Part shown: positions 26,092 through 35,127 of the stretch, piece by piece | How the letters are laid out: the number at the start of each line of letters is the position of its first letter | Numbering within the stretch: position 1 is the first letter of the stretch | Source of the DNA: JBLIDK01 sp047632595 | Lineage (GTDB): Bacteria > Bacteroidota > Bacteroidia > Sphingobacteriales > Sphingobacteriaceae | Direction: 5' to 3' | Length of the DNA: 64,000 nucleotides | Assembly (NCBI GenBank): GCA_047632595.1 | Contig: JBLIDK010000003.1 | Coordinates: forward strand, 1 to 64,000 | The notes under the pieces: model-generated | What the model was told of the DNA's origin: nothing | The model's input: only the letters and a program-made list of their open reading frames with translations | The model's database searches: none | Translations under genes and position numbers: made by a program

Positions 26092-26427
26092 ATGCCTTCA
26101 GAATACATTTATCATTTTACGGACTTAATGTTTTGGGAACAACAACCCGAAAATGACTCTTATGTCTCTAAAACATTCTCGGAAGAAAAATTTATTCATC
26201 TTTCAGATTATAAGCACTTGCAAAAGTCAATGGAGCTTTACGCTTCAGATGATGAACAAATAATCCTAAAAATTAACAGCAACCTTGTAAAAGGCAAGCT
26301 AATTTGGGAGTTCGCTCCAAGTAGAAATGCTGAATTCCCGCATTTATACGCACCGCTAAACAAAAACAGCATTGTAGAAACTTTTAGAACCTCCACTAAA
26401 AGCATTGCTGGCTTGATAATTGATTAA
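26092..26427 (+). CDS. DUF952 family protein
   Basis: The 111-residue cytosolic protein shows the DUF952 pattern: YIYHFTD at the N-terminus, EEKFIHLSDYKHLQKSMELYA in the middle, then ILKINSNLVKGKLIWE and FPHLYAPLNKNSIVET. Conserved His residues (FIH, FPHLY) are in their usual places. The function of this domain is not established; its fold resembles ADP-ribosyl-transferase-like proteins. It starts 18 bases after the surface-protein gene but is unlike it in kind. Confidence 0.82.
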   Translation: MPSEYIYHFTDLMFWEQQPENDSYVSKTFSEEKFIHLSDYKHLQKSMELYASDDEQIILKINSNLVKGKLIWEFAPSRNAEFPHLYAPLNKNSIVETFRTSTKSIAGLIID

Positions 26428-26589
26428 ATTTTTCACTTTTCATTCTTCATTTTTAATTTATAAGATTCAGCCAAAAACTTGAAATGTTGAACATTCATAC
26501 AGGTCCAGAAATCAAAGCCATAAATAAATAATGCAATCTCTTTTTAAGTGAAAAAAACAACTTCTATATTAGGGTAAAATCAGCGCCCT

Positions 26590-27663
26590 ATGACAACGAA
26601 GAAATCACTGGAATTTTTTGAAAAATACATTAACATAGCCTCACCAACAGGTAACGAACAAGGCGGTCAGCAACTTTGGCTCGACTATATTCGACCTTTC
26701 ATCGACGATCACTTTGTCGATAATTACGGTTCAGTAGTAGGAATTGTAAACCCAAAAGCAAAGTACAAAGTAGTTATTGAAGCTCATGCCGATGAGATAA
26801 GTTGGTTTGTAAACTATATTACAGATGATGGCTTGCTTTATTTACGTCGTAACGGCGGATCTGACCACATGATTGCACCTTCAATGCGCGTGAATATACA
26901 TACAGACAACGGTCCGGTAAAAGCAGTATTTGGATGGCCTGCTATTCACACTCGCAACGCGGCAAAAGAAGAAGCACCTTCTATGAAGAATATCTTCTTA
27001 GATTGTGGTTGCACTACGAAAGAAGAGGTTGAAAAACTAGGAATCTACGTTGGGTGTATGGCAACTTTTGAAGATGAATACATGATGTTAAATAAGAAGT
27101 ACCATGTAGGACGTGCTTTAGATAACAGAGCAGGTGGTTTTATGATAGCCGAAGTGCTTCGTCATCTTAAAGAAAACAAAAAGCAACTTGATTTTGGTTT
27201 GTATGTTGTAAACTCTGTACAAGAAGAAATTGGTTTACGTGGAGCTGAAATGATGGCGAACAGAATAAAGCCAGATGTAGCAATAATTACAGATGTGACT
27301 CATGATACCACCACTCCAATGATTGACAAGAAAACACATGGAGATATTAGTTGTGGTAAAGGTCCTGTTGTAACTTATGCACCAGCCATTCAAAATAATT
27401 TGCGAAAACTAATTTTAGAAACTGCAACTAAAATGAAAATACCTTTCCAACGATTAACAGCTTCACGAGCAACTGGAACAGATACTGATGCTTTTGCATA
27501 TTCAAACGATGGAGTAGTATCAGCATTAATATCGTTACCATTAAGATACATGCATACTACAGTTGAAATGGTGCATAAAGATGACCTGAATAATGTGATA
27601 AAAATGATTTATGAAACATTATTGCAAATTAAAGATGGTCAAGACTTTAGGTACTTTAAATAA
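26590..27663 (+). CDS. M42-family metallo-aminopeptidase
   Basis: The 357-residue protein has all ligands of an M42 di-metal peptidase: HADE with His66 and Asp68, ALDNR with the bridging Asp178, the catalytic pair in VQEEIGLRG (Glu212, Glu213), TDVTHD with Asp235, and a late YMHTTVE His near residue 320. Such enzymes (TET/glutamyl aminopeptidase-like) degrade peptides in the cytosol, often as dodecamers. Some relatives were named cellulase or glucanase in error. Single gene with a terminator after it. Confidence 0.93.
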   Translation: MTTKKSLEFFEKYINIASPTGNEQGGQQLWLDYIRPFIDDHFVDNYGSVVGIVNPKAKYKVVIEAHADEISWFVNYITDDGLLYLRRNGGSDHMIAPSMRVNIHTDNGPVKAVFGWPAIHTRNAAKEEAPSMKNIFLDCGCTTKEEVEKLGIYVGCMATFEDEYMMLNKKYHVGRALDNRAGGFMIAEVLRHLKENKKQLDFGLYVVNSVQEEIGLRGAEMMANRIKPDVAIITDVTHDTTTPMIDKKTHGDISCGKGPVVTYAPAIQNNLRKLILETATKMKIPFQRLTASRATGTDTDAFAYSNDGVVSALISLPLRYMHTTVEMVHKDDLNNVIKMIYETLLQIKDGQDFRYFK

Positions 27664-27756
27664 GGCCTTATACTTTAATGACATCAGCTTTTAGTCTTTA
27701 GGGAACTTGTTCTCTAAATTTAAGCGATGTTTATTTTTAATTAGTGTTGTTTTAAT

Positions 27757-27793
27757 AAAATACCCGAGGATTTAACCCTTCGGGTATTTTAAT
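27757..27793 (+). terminator. terminator after the M42 peptidase gene
   Basis: AAAATACCCG (27757-27766) pairs with CGGGTATTTT (27781-27790). A-rich and T-rich flanks on both sides allow it to work in either direction. Confidence 0.85.
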
Positions 27794-27847
27794 TTTAATG
27801 CCAAAAAGTAACTAATTTTTCTCAATTTCGCTTCTTAAAGTAAAAAC

Positions 27848-28735
27848 ATGAATCACGATAGCTGCGTAGTTTGCAATAGCTTAAACCTCGAAGACTTTTT
27901 AATAGTAGAAGATTATACTGTAAGTGGAGAAGAATTTCCATTAGTAAAGTGTAATGACTGCGGTATTGCAATGACCCAAACTGTTCCAACTGAAGAAGAA
28001 ATTGGTAGTTACTACAAAAGCGATGACTACATTTCTCATAGCGACACTCAAGAGGGATTAATGAACTCAATGTATCACAAAGTGCGAAAGTACATGCTAG
28101 GTAAAAAGAGTCAAATAGTAAGTGATTTTACTGGATTAAGTAAAGGGTCACTTCTGGATATTGGTTGTGGTACTGGCTATTTTGGGGGTGAAATGACCTC
28201 AAAAGGGTGGAGTGTAATGGGATTAGAACCTAGCCCAGAAGCAAGACTTGTTGCAGTGTCTAAATTTGGATTGCAAGCCAAAGACCCATCAGAATTATAT
28301 AAACTAGAAGCAGAGAAATTTGATGCAGTTACTATGTGGCATGTGCTTGAGCATGTTCATAAGCTAAACGAATATCTACAAACGATTCATAAGGTATTAA
28401 AGCCTGGAGGCTTGCTATTAATTGCAGTGCCAAATCATGAATCGTTTGATGCCAAGTATTATAAAAAGCATTGGGCGGCTTATGATGTGCCTCGTCATTT
28501 ATGGCATTTTACACCAAATTCAATGAATGAATTGGTTGAAAAGCATGGATTCACAATAGAAAAACATAAACGCATGCCTTTTGATGCCTTTTACGTGAGT
28601 TTGCTAAGTGAAAAATACAGAAACAATAAATTGGCTCTGCTAATGGGTGGATTGATTGGAAAATTAAGCTGGATTAATAGCTGGTCAAGTGCAAAAAAAT
28701 GTAGCTCTGTAATTTATTTGTGTCGCAAGAACTAA
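27848..28735 (+). CDS. class I SAM methyltransferase with N-terminal zinc ribbon
   Basis: The 295-residue protein has a CxxC pair at Cys6/Cys9 and another at Cys35/Cys38, likely a zinc ribbon, followed by a Methyltransf_23-type domain: LLDIGCGTGYFG (102-113) and MWHVLEHVH, then LKPGGLLLIAVPNHES. This architecture is common for methyltransferases of Bacteroidota envelope and polysaccharide pathways, but the substrate is unknown. It converges with the DUF6503-like lipoprotein gene, whose end it overlaps by 4 bases. Confidence 0.87.
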   Translation: MNHDSCVVCNSLNLEDFLIVEDYTVSGEEFPLVKCNDCGIAMTQTVPTEEEIGSYYKSDDYISHSDTQEGLMNSMYHKVRKYMLGKKSQIVSDFTGLSKGSLLDIGCGTGYFGGEMTSKGWSVMGLEPSPEARLVAVSKFGLQAKDPSELYKLEAEKFDAVTMWHVLEHVHKLNEYLQTIHKVLKPGGLLLIAVPNHESFDAKYYKKHWAAYDVPRHLWHFTPNSMNELVEKHGFTIEKHKRMPFDAFYVSLLSEKYRNNKLALLMGGLIGKLSWINSWSSAKKCSSVIYLCRKN

Positions 28736-29496
28736 TCTACTTTACTCCACCAGTTTTTTGGAGAGGTACTACTCACTTTTATTCCATCTAATATATAATT
28801 TTCTCCTCTACTAGCACTCAACAGAATATCTCCGTGAAGATTGTAGTCATCCCAAGGGGTAGTAAAGTTTGGAGTGTCTTGCTTAGCTTTATTATAAAAG
28901 TCCCATTGTTTTACCAAATGGTCAACAGTGTCTACGTAAATAAAGTATTTGTTTTGCGGAGTTCTGCCAGTTTCTTTAAAAGTTAAACAAATTACTTCGG
29001 CATTAATGCCAGCATTTGTTGTATCCATACCTAAGTGGTTCAAAGTAACGCCCGTATCTTTCAACTTATAAGGCATTACCAGCCAATAGCTGTCATTTAT
29101 CCAGATATCCATTCCTTTTTCTAAAAGTATTTTTAAAGAATCAGGCTCGGTTATTTTTTTTCCAGAAATAAAAACATCTCCTTCCATTGAGAAAAGGTTG
29201 AATTGAAATACGCTTGTATCTTTTCGGAAAGAAGTAATTTCAACATCTCCGGTGTACTTATCCCAAATGTGATTTCGTGCGCCAAAAAAGCTCCAATGTA
29301 TAAACCGACTTTTATCCCAGTTTGCTCTTCCACCCATGGCTTCCATAACTTGGTCGGCTACTTTGATTGCTAAGGAGTCTGAATTTAGATGATCAAAACC
29401 AATAGCAGCAGGGTTTGCATCTTTGGTATTAGTAATCACAGCATTATTGCAAGCCTGCAATAATGCCACAAGAATTAATAATTGTACGAATCTCAT
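28732..29496 (-). CDS. lipoprotein, DUF6503-like
   Basis: A 254-residue lipoprotein with a lipobox at Cys16 (LLQAC). The segment about residues 45-85 (VMEAMGGRANWDKSRFIHWSFFGARNHIWDKYTGDVEI) is the signature I associate with DUF6503 of Bacteroidota, and the rest is a run of beta-strands as in lipoprotein-carrier (LolA/LppX-like) folds. Function is unknown. It lies 4 bases downstream of floA on the same strand, so the two are probably co-transcribed. Confidence 0.7.
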   Translation of the reverse strand: MRFVQLLILVALLQACNNAVITNTKDANPAAIGFDHLNSDSLAIKVADQVMEAMGGRANWDKSRFIHWSFFGARNHIWDKYTGDVEITSFRKDTSVFQFNLFSMEGDVFISGKKITEPDSLKILLEKGMDIWINDSYWLVMPYKLKDTGVTLNHLGMDTTNAGINAEVICLTFKETGRTPQNKYFIYVDTVDHLVKQWDFYNKAKQDTPNFTTPWDDYNLHGDILLSASRGENYILDGIKVSSTSPKNWWSKVD

Positions 29497-29500
29497 TTTA

Positions 29501-30472
29501 CTATTTCCCAGATTTTTTTCCTGGTTTAGAAATAGACGTACGCATATCTGTATCAGCTTCGATGTTTTGCATTCTGTAATAATCCATAATGCCTAAGTTT
29601 CCAGATCTAAATGCTTCAGCAATTGCCATAGGGATTTCTTTCTCAGCCATTATAACTTGTGCTCTTGCTTCTTCTGCCTTAGCTTTCATTTCTTGCTCAT
29701 TTGCAACAGCCATTGCTCTTCGCTCTTCAGCTTTAGCGTTTGCTACTTTTAAATCAGCTTCAGCTTGATCAGTTTGGAGTTTTGCACCAATATTATCACC
29801 AATATCAATATCAGCGATATCAATTGAAAGAATTTCGAATGCTGTACCAGAATCTAACCCTTTTCCAAGAACTGTTTTTGAAATAGTATCTGGATTTTCT
29901 AAAACAGCTTTGTGACTCACTGCTGAACCAATTGTAGTTACAATTCCTTCACCTACTCTGGCAAGAATTGTGTCTTCTCCAGCACCACCCACTAATTGCG
30001 CAATGTTTGCTCTTACTGTAACTCTTGCTTTAGCGATTAACTGAATACCATCTTTTGCAACAGCAGCTACAGGTGGGGTGTTTATTACTTGTGGATTTAC
30101 TGAAAGTTGAACTGCTTCCGAAACATCTCTACCTGCTAAGTCGATGGCAGTTGCCATTTTAAAGGTTAATGGCATGTTTGCCTTGTCGGCAGATATTAAT
30201 GCTTTTACCACGTTGTTTACGTGCCCACCAGCTAAATAGTGAGTTTCTAATTCGTTTGAAGTAATTTGAAGTCCTGCTTTGGTTGAAGTAATTAACGCAT
30301 TTACCATAATACTTGGCGGTACTTTTCTTAAACGCATTAATACTAATGTCAAAAGACTTATTCTAACTCCAGATAGCTGAGCAGTTATCCATAAGTTTAA
30401 TGGGAAAAGATAAAGGATTAGAAAAAAGGCAACGATTGACCCAATTATAAGGGCGATTGTAAAGAATTCCAT
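29501..30472 (-). CDS. floA: flotillin-like protein FloA
   Basis: The 323-residue protein matches FloA (YqfA/UPF0365): an N-terminal membrane hairpin (about 5-45), the conserved VPPSIMVNALITSTKAG stretch, the QLVGGAGEDTILARVGEGIV block, and a C-terminal Glu/Ala-rich helical region (about 240-300, EERRAMAVANEQEMKAKAEEARAQ). FloA organises functional membrane microdomains and affects membrane fluidity and secretion. It is well conserved in length. Neighbours on the same strand are an RmlD-like gene upstream and a lipoprotein downstream. Confidence 0.93.
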   Translation of the reverse strand: MEFFTIALIIGSIVAFFLILYLFPLNLWITAQLSGVRISLLTLVLMRLRKVPPSIMVNALITSTKAGLQITSNELETHYLAGGHVNNVVKALISADKANMPLTFKMATAIDLAGRDVSEAVQLSVNPQVINTPPVAAVAKDGIQLIAKARVTVRANIAQLVGGAGEDTILARVGEGIVTTIGSAVSHKAVLENPDTISKTVLGKGLDSGTAFEILSIDIADIDIGDNIGAKLQTDQAEADLKVANAKAEERRAMAVANEQEMKAKAEEARAQVIMAEKEIPMAIAEAFRSGNLGIMDYYRMQNIEADTDMRTSISKPGKKSGK

Positions 30473-30516
30473 AGTTATTTAATTATTACGTGAAATTAGG
30501 TTATCTATTGGTAAAA

Positions 30517-31425
30517 TTAGAATAAAGGGCTTTGAATTTCTAATATTTCTAATCCTTCTTCAAAACTGTGGGGTTTGTATCCCAATATTTTCTTTGAATG
30601 CTCAAGCAAAATACCCGTTTTTTTAGGTCTTTGAGCTCTTTGGTTTAGTGTGTCAGAGCTAATTGAATTGATAATTGATTTATCTAATTTGTAAAAATCT
30701 GCAATGCGTTCAACTAATTCTAAAATCGACATGAAATCATCTCCTCCGATATTAAATACACCTTTGGTTTTAGAGTCCATTAAAAGTTTACAACCAGCTG
30801 CTAAATCTTCGGCAAGTGTAGGAGTTCTAAATTGGTCCATTACAATATTTATTGGCTTGCCGTTTTTTAAGGCTTCTCGAGCCCATAACACAATGTTAGA
30901 GCGACTCATATTGTCACAAATTCCATAAACTAAAATAGTACGAGCAATTGCCCAACTGTGGCATTTATTTTTTACAATTTCTTCAGAAGCTAATTTTGAT
31001 TTTCCATAAAAACTTAAAGGATTTGCAAAGCTATCTTCAGCGTAAGGACCCTCTTCACCATCAAAAATAAAATCCGTACTTAAATGAATGAAATGTGCTT
31101 TGCATTTATTTGATTCAGTAACTAAATAGTCAACTGCATTAACGTTTAAATCCCAACAGCCATCTTGATTATCTTCACAAGAATCAACATTGGTCATTGC
31201 TGCGGTGTTAATTACTACTTGTGGTTGAAATTCAGCAAAGCATTCCTTTACTTTTTGCGGATTAGTAATGTCAAGGGAGTGGTATGTGTATCCTTTAACT
31301 GAGGGGAATCTGTTTTCTCCAACGGAAGTTGCGATAAGATCATAGTCAGGAGAAAAAGCAATTAGTTTAATTAGTTTTTGCCCTAATAGACCATTACTGC
31401 CAGTTATTAATATTGTTTTTTTCAT
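30517..31425 (-). CDS. RmlD-like SDR family sugar-nucleotide reductase
   Basis: The 302-residue protein has the Rossmann motif GSNGLLG (9-15), STD (116-118) and the catalytic YGKSK (Tyr140, Lys144) of extended short-chain reductases, arranged as in dTDP-4-dehydrorhamnose reductase. No other rml genes are in the window, so the exact sugar is unclear; relatives also act on methionine adenosyltransferase or polysaccharide precursors. It follows DUF5686 by two bases on the same strand and precedes floA by 44 bases. Confidence 0.82.
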   Translation of the reverse strand: MKKTILITGSNGLLGQKLIKLIAFSPDYDLIATSVGENRFPSVKGYTYHSLDITNPQKVKECFAEFQPQVVINTAAMTNVDSCEDNQDGCWDLNVNAVDYLVTESNKCKAHFIHLSTDFIFDGEEGPYAEDSFANPLSFYGKSKLASEEIVKNKCHSWAIARTILVYGICDNMSRSNIVLWAREALKNGKPINIVMDQFRTPTLAEDLAAGCKLLMDSKTKGVFNIGGDDFMSILELVERIADFYKLDKSIINSISSDTLNQRAQRPKKTGILLEHSKKILGYKPHSFEEGLEILEIQSPLF

Positions 31426-31427
31426 AG

Positions 31428-33935
31428 TTAAAATGAGAAAGCTGCAGAAATCTTAAATCCGAAGCGATTTATGTTTATGCCGGGGTTAATTAGCTGGTAA
31501 GTCCTAACATACTCTTTGTCAATATACGAAAGTCTATAAACCGCATCAATTCTGAAGATATACAAAATATTTTCTACGCCTAAATTTGCTTCCATGTAGG
31601 GTTTTTTTTCAAGGGTGGAGAAAGCTTCAACTCCTTGAAAATCGTCGTTAAGATTACTCAACCGACCTGCTAATGCTCTAAATCCTGCTACTTCACGAAA
31701 TTTCAACTTCCTCAACACAGGAATTCTATTTAAAAAGATGCCCTGAAAATGATGTTCAATTTTAAACTCTACATATTCATCACTTATAAATTCAAAGAAA
31801 TTCATAAGGTTGTAACTACTAGTTTTAAAAAATAAAGTTTGATTTCCAGGATGCACAGCTAAGAGAGGAAAGGGAATGGAAGTGAAGATTTTCCCACCAG
31901 TAAATGAGTACCTACTATAACCTAAAACCCCAAGTCTCAACCTATGTCTATAAACTAAACCAACTTTTTGATAATTAAACTCACTTCCAGCAATTCCTTC
32001 AACACCTAAAGTGTAGGAGGTGATAAAAACAGGAGCATACAAACTACCAAGGTTAACTCTTTCATTGTCGTTAAACAAACTGTATGACTTTGGAGTGAAA
32101 TTCAAGCCTAGAGCAAACTCTGAGGTGTTAAAACCTTTTTTATTTATACTATTTACCCCTTCAAGAGTACTAGCAATGGGGTTAAATCGAATATTCTTTG
32201 CAGATACTGTTGTTGTTAACCAAGGCGACAATTCTCTTCTAGCTGAAAAAGTGTGTTCCAATCGTTTATTAATTTTTGCATATTCTAGAATGTTACTTGT
32301 ATCTGATTGATTGTTGTTTCTGCTAGTTCCAAAAACGGATGAATTACCAAAATTGAAAGCAATTCCATTTTGACTTATATCGTCTTTTCTTTCTAGAGAA
32401 AATCTAGTAAATGGGTCTCTACTTGCAATAAAATCTATTTTTGCTTGATGTTTAAATTTTTGATCCCGAGTTCCATAGGCTAAATAGCCAGATAGAATCC
32501 ATTTATCGCTAAACTTTATGTTTGTTCTACCCCCTAAATTAAAACGAGCTCCTTCTAAAACGTTTAGTGAAATTATATTGGGGATAGGTCCAAAATCCCA
32601 GTATCGAGTTGAGAAATACCCAGTGCTAAATATGTAAAAGGCACTTACTACATTTCTTATTAGTGATAGTTCACTTAAGGAATCAATCATTTTTATTCCT
32701 TGTTCGTCAACAGTAGTTAATGGGTCGTGTCTGTAATTACTCCAAAAAACAGTGTCTTTAGTGAGAGCGTCATCCTTTAAAACAAGGTTTTTCTCAAAAA
32801 ACCCTTCTTCTTTAGTTTGGTTAATTTTGATACTATCAACAGAAAAATAAAACTTGGCCATTGTGCCTACTGTGTTTTTACCAAGTTGAATAATGTCAAC
32901 TACCATTCGAGTTTTTTCTGGCAACAATTCTCCAGTTTCGCATTGGGTCAATGTTTGCTTTACGCTAATATCTTTTATCCAGTTTAGGTTTGCTTTTTTA
33001 GTGATTTCAAGGTCAACTTGAACTAATTTCCAGGAGTTTTTTGAAATCCAAATAAACCCAGTAAAAGCTAAATCCTGGTCATTTTTTGGTCTAACTTGAA
33101 GTTTATAACAGGTATCGGTATTAATTAAAACGCTATCAATTATAAAGAAATCATAGAAGACTAAGGCAGCATCGGCCAAAGGCGAAAGAAATTCTTTATC
33201 AACTATTAATATGCGGTTATCATAAAAACTATACTCTTGAAAGGATGCTCCAGTAAATTGGGAAATTACATCGCCACCTCTTATTGCTACACCATATACA
33301 TTTGAAGCTATTATATCCTCTCGGCGTTTTTTTGGATCTTTTTGATAATATAGTCGGGAAATGGTTTCTGTTTGAAGCACTGGTAAAACGGCTTCCCCAT
33401 CTTCACCAGCAAGAACATTTAAACTATCGTATAAATTGCTAACAGGTTTGAATATTTTACGCTCGCCAAACTTATCACTTATGTTATCTACCGATAGCTG
33501 AATCTTACTATAGCTTTCATATTCATAGCTTGTTAGATTACTTTTGTTGTAGATGCTTTTCATTGCAATAGCATTTCTAACTATTGCTAATGCAGGGTTT
33601 TCACCAGCGGTAATTTCAATAGCATCTAAGCCAAAACTCTGTTCTTTTAATTGAAAATTAACTTGTTGCGTTTGTGCATTAGATAAATCTTTAGTTCTAG
33701 TCTCAAAACCAAGATAAGAAGCAGAAATAGAATCTTTTAGCTTGGATGCTTCAATTGTATAAAAGCCTTCAAAGTCAGAGGTTGTGCCCTCAAAAGTTCC
33801 TTTAAAAAACACCGTTACAAAGGGCATTCCTTCGCCTGTTTCAGCATCGGTAACTCTACCTTTTACCACAAATTGAGCGTTCAAAATTTGAACACCAATA
33901 ACAAAGCTTCCAAGTATGGATAAAAGGTATTTCAA
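31428..33935 (-). CDS. DUF5686 outer-membrane protein with carboxypeptidase-regulatory-like N-terminus
   Basis: The 835-residue protein has a signal peptide (about 1-20), a CarboxypepD_reg-like beta-sandwich (about 22-105, VVKGRVTDAETGEGMPFVTVFFKGT) and a long C-terminal part rich in amphipathic strands that ends in Phe (KISAAFSF), as expected of an outer-membrane barrel. This is the DUF5686/CarboxypepD_reg-like architecture common in Bacteroidota; some members are TonB-independent barrels of unknown substrate. It sits in a minus-strand run with a GNAT gene upstream (3-base gap) and the RmlD-like gene downstream. Confidence 0.88.
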   Translation of the reverse strand: MKYLLSILGSFVIGVQILNAQFVVKGRVTDAETGEGMPFVTVFFKGTFEGTTSDFEGFYTIEASKLKDSISASYLGFETRTKDLSNAQTQQVNFQLKEQSFGLDAIEITAGENPALAIVRNAIAMKSIYNKSNLTSYEYESYSKIQLSVDNISDKFGERKIFKPVSNLYDSLNVLAGEDGEAVLPVLQTETISRLYYQKDPKKRREDIIASNVYGVAIRGGDVISQFTGASFQEYSFYDNRILIVDKEFLSPLADAALVFYDFFIIDSVLINTDTCYKLQVRPKNDQDLAFTGFIWISKNSWKLVQVDLEITKKANLNWIKDISVKQTLTQCETGELLPEKTRMVVDIIQLGKNTVGTMAKFYFSVDSIKINQTKEEGFFEKNLVLKDDALTKDTVFWSNYRHDPLTTVDEQGIKMIDSLSELSLIRNVVSAFYIFSTGYFSTRYWDFGPIPNIISLNVLEGARFNLGGRTNIKFSDKWILSGYLAYGTRDQKFKHQAKIDFIASRDPFTRFSLERKDDISQNGIAFNFGNSSVFGTSRNNNQSDTSNILEYAKINKRLEHTFSARRELSPWLTTTVSAKNIRFNPIASTLEGVNSINKKGFNTSEFALGLNFTPKSYSLFNDNERVNLGSLYAPVFITSYTLGVEGIAGSEFNYQKVGLVYRHRLRLGVLGYSRYSFTGGKIFTSIPFPLLAVHPGNQTLFFKTSSYNLMNFFEFISDEYVEFKIEHHFQGIFLNRIPVLRKLKFREVAGFRALAGRLSNLNDDFQGVEAFSTLEKKPYMEANLGVENILYIFRIDAVYRLSYIDKEYVRTYQLINPGININRFGFKISAAFSF

Positions 33936-33938
33936 AAA

Positions 33939-34364
33939 TTATTTTCTATTTAACACCATTTTATAGTGTTCGATATTAGCTTCCCAAAAAGTATCCCCTT
34001 CTTTTTTAAAGCCAAATGGTTCGTATAAGAAAACGGCACTTAATTGAGCGTTTAAATAAACTTCTTTGTCGGTTGGAACGTCGTTTAATGTTGCACTTAC
34101 CAACGCTTTACCAATACCTTTTTTTCTAAACTGTTTGAGAACAGCAAAGCGTTCTAGTTTAATTTTACCTTCTGGTGTTTTTCTCCACCTAGCCGTTCCA
34201 GCAGGAATTTCGTTAATTGTAGCAAGATATTGCTCAGAAATATCATCCAAACCGTCATATTCTTCCTCTCTATCAACTTGTTGTTCTTCCACAAAAACTA
34301 CTTGCCTTATTTTAAAAGCTTCAACAAGCTCAGCAGGATTTTCTATCTTTTTAACTTTTATCAC
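33939..34364 (-). CDS. GNAT family N-acetyltransferase
   Basis: The 141-residue protein has the GNAT core: RQVVFVEEQQVDREEEYDGLD near the N-terminus (the usual start of YjcF/ElaA-type members), KLERFAVLKQFRKKGIGKALV with the acetyl-CoA-binding R/Q-x-x-G-x-G/A motif, and a C-terminal YEPFGFKKEG strand. The substrate is unknown. It is the first gene of the minus-strand DUF5686 run and is divergent from the CHY zinc-finger gene. Confidence 0.87.
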   Translation of the reverse strand: MIKVKKIENPAELVEAFKIRQVVFVEEQQVDREEEYDGLDDISEQYLATINEIPAGTARWRKTPEGKIKLERFAVLKQFRKKGIGKALVSATLNDVPTDKEVYLNAQLSAVFLYEPFGFKKEGDTFWEANIEHYKMVLNRK

Positions 34365-34449
34365 TTTATTGACGATTTTTCACCACGAAGTTAAGAGTAT
34401 TGTATATTTACTTCACTAATTTTCTAGTAATTACTCAAATACAAAGGTA

Positions 34450-34776
34450 TTGACTAAGATTAAAGTTTTAGGTATTGATTTAGATTCTAACTATCGCTGC
34501 AAACATTACAATGCAATTGAGGATGTAGTGGCAATAAAAATGGCTTGTTGCAAGACCTATTATGCATGTATAGAATGTCATAATGAGTTAGCCCAACATA
34601 AATCGTTAAAATGGGAACGAAGCGAGCAAAGTGCTTTAGCTGTTTTATGCGGAAAATGTAATGGGGAGTTTTCAATTCAAACCTACTTAAGCTCATCTGA
34701 AAGTTGCCCAATTTGTAAGGCAGCTTTTAACTCTAAATGTAAAAACCATCATCCTTTGTATTTCAAAATTAAATAG
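34450..34776 (+). CDS. CHY zinc-finger protein
   Basis: The 108-residue protein is a single CHY-type zinc finger: CKHYNAIEDVVAIKMACCKTYYACIECHNE, then VLCGKCNGEF, SCPICKAAFNSKCKNHHPLYF, with nine or more Cys/His residues in the family spacing. In eukaryotes the domain occurs in Pirh2 ubiquitin ligases; the bacterial stand-alone version has no settled role. The frame opens with TTG at 34450 and no nearby ATG lies upstream in frame, so the start is not sure. It ends 3 bases before the TfoX-like gene. Confidence 0.83.
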   Translation: MTKIKVLGIDLDSNYRCKHYNAIEDVVAIKMACCKTYYACIECHNELAQHKSLKWERSEQSALAVLCGKCNGEFSIQTYLSSSESCPICKAAFNSKCKNHHPLYFKIK

Positions 34777-34779
34777 TTT

Positions 34780-35127
34780 ATGGCATACGACGAATATTTG
34801 GCGGATAGAATAAGAGCACTATTTAAACAACGAAACCTTCCAATTAGAGAAATGAATATGATGGGTGGTTATTGTGTGATGTTGGATGAAAAAATGTGTG
34901 TTGGCATTGTAAAAGAACATTTAATGGCGCGAGTAGGACCGGCTAATTATGAAAAAGCACTGCAAATAAATGGAGCAAAGCCTATGGGTTTTACGGGTCG
35001 ACCTATGAAAGGATATGTTTTTGTAGCTCCAGAAGCAATTGATACGGATAAAGATTTAGACCTTTGGATTGGGCTTAGTGTAGCCTATAATCCTGAGGCC
35101 AAATCAAGTAAAAAGAAGAAAAAGTAA
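34780..35127 (+). CDS. TfoX N-terminal domain protein
   Basis: The 115-residue protein consists of a TfoX/Sxy N-terminal domain: MGGYCVMLDEKMCVGIVKEHLMARVGPANYEKAL and GFTGRPMKGYVFVAPEAI. It lacks the C-terminal domain of full competence regulators. Stand-alone versions are common in Bacteroidota and their role is unknown; regulation of competence cannot be inferred. A Lys-rich tail (SSKKKKK) ends it. It abuts the next gene directly: its stop codon is followed at once by the ATG at 35128. Confidence 0.88.
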   Translation: MAYDEYLADRIRALFKQRNLPIREMNMMGGYCVMLDEKMCVGIVKEHLMARVGPANYEKALQINGAKPMGFTGRPMKGYVFVAPEAIDTDKDLDLWIGLSVAYNPEAKSSKKKKK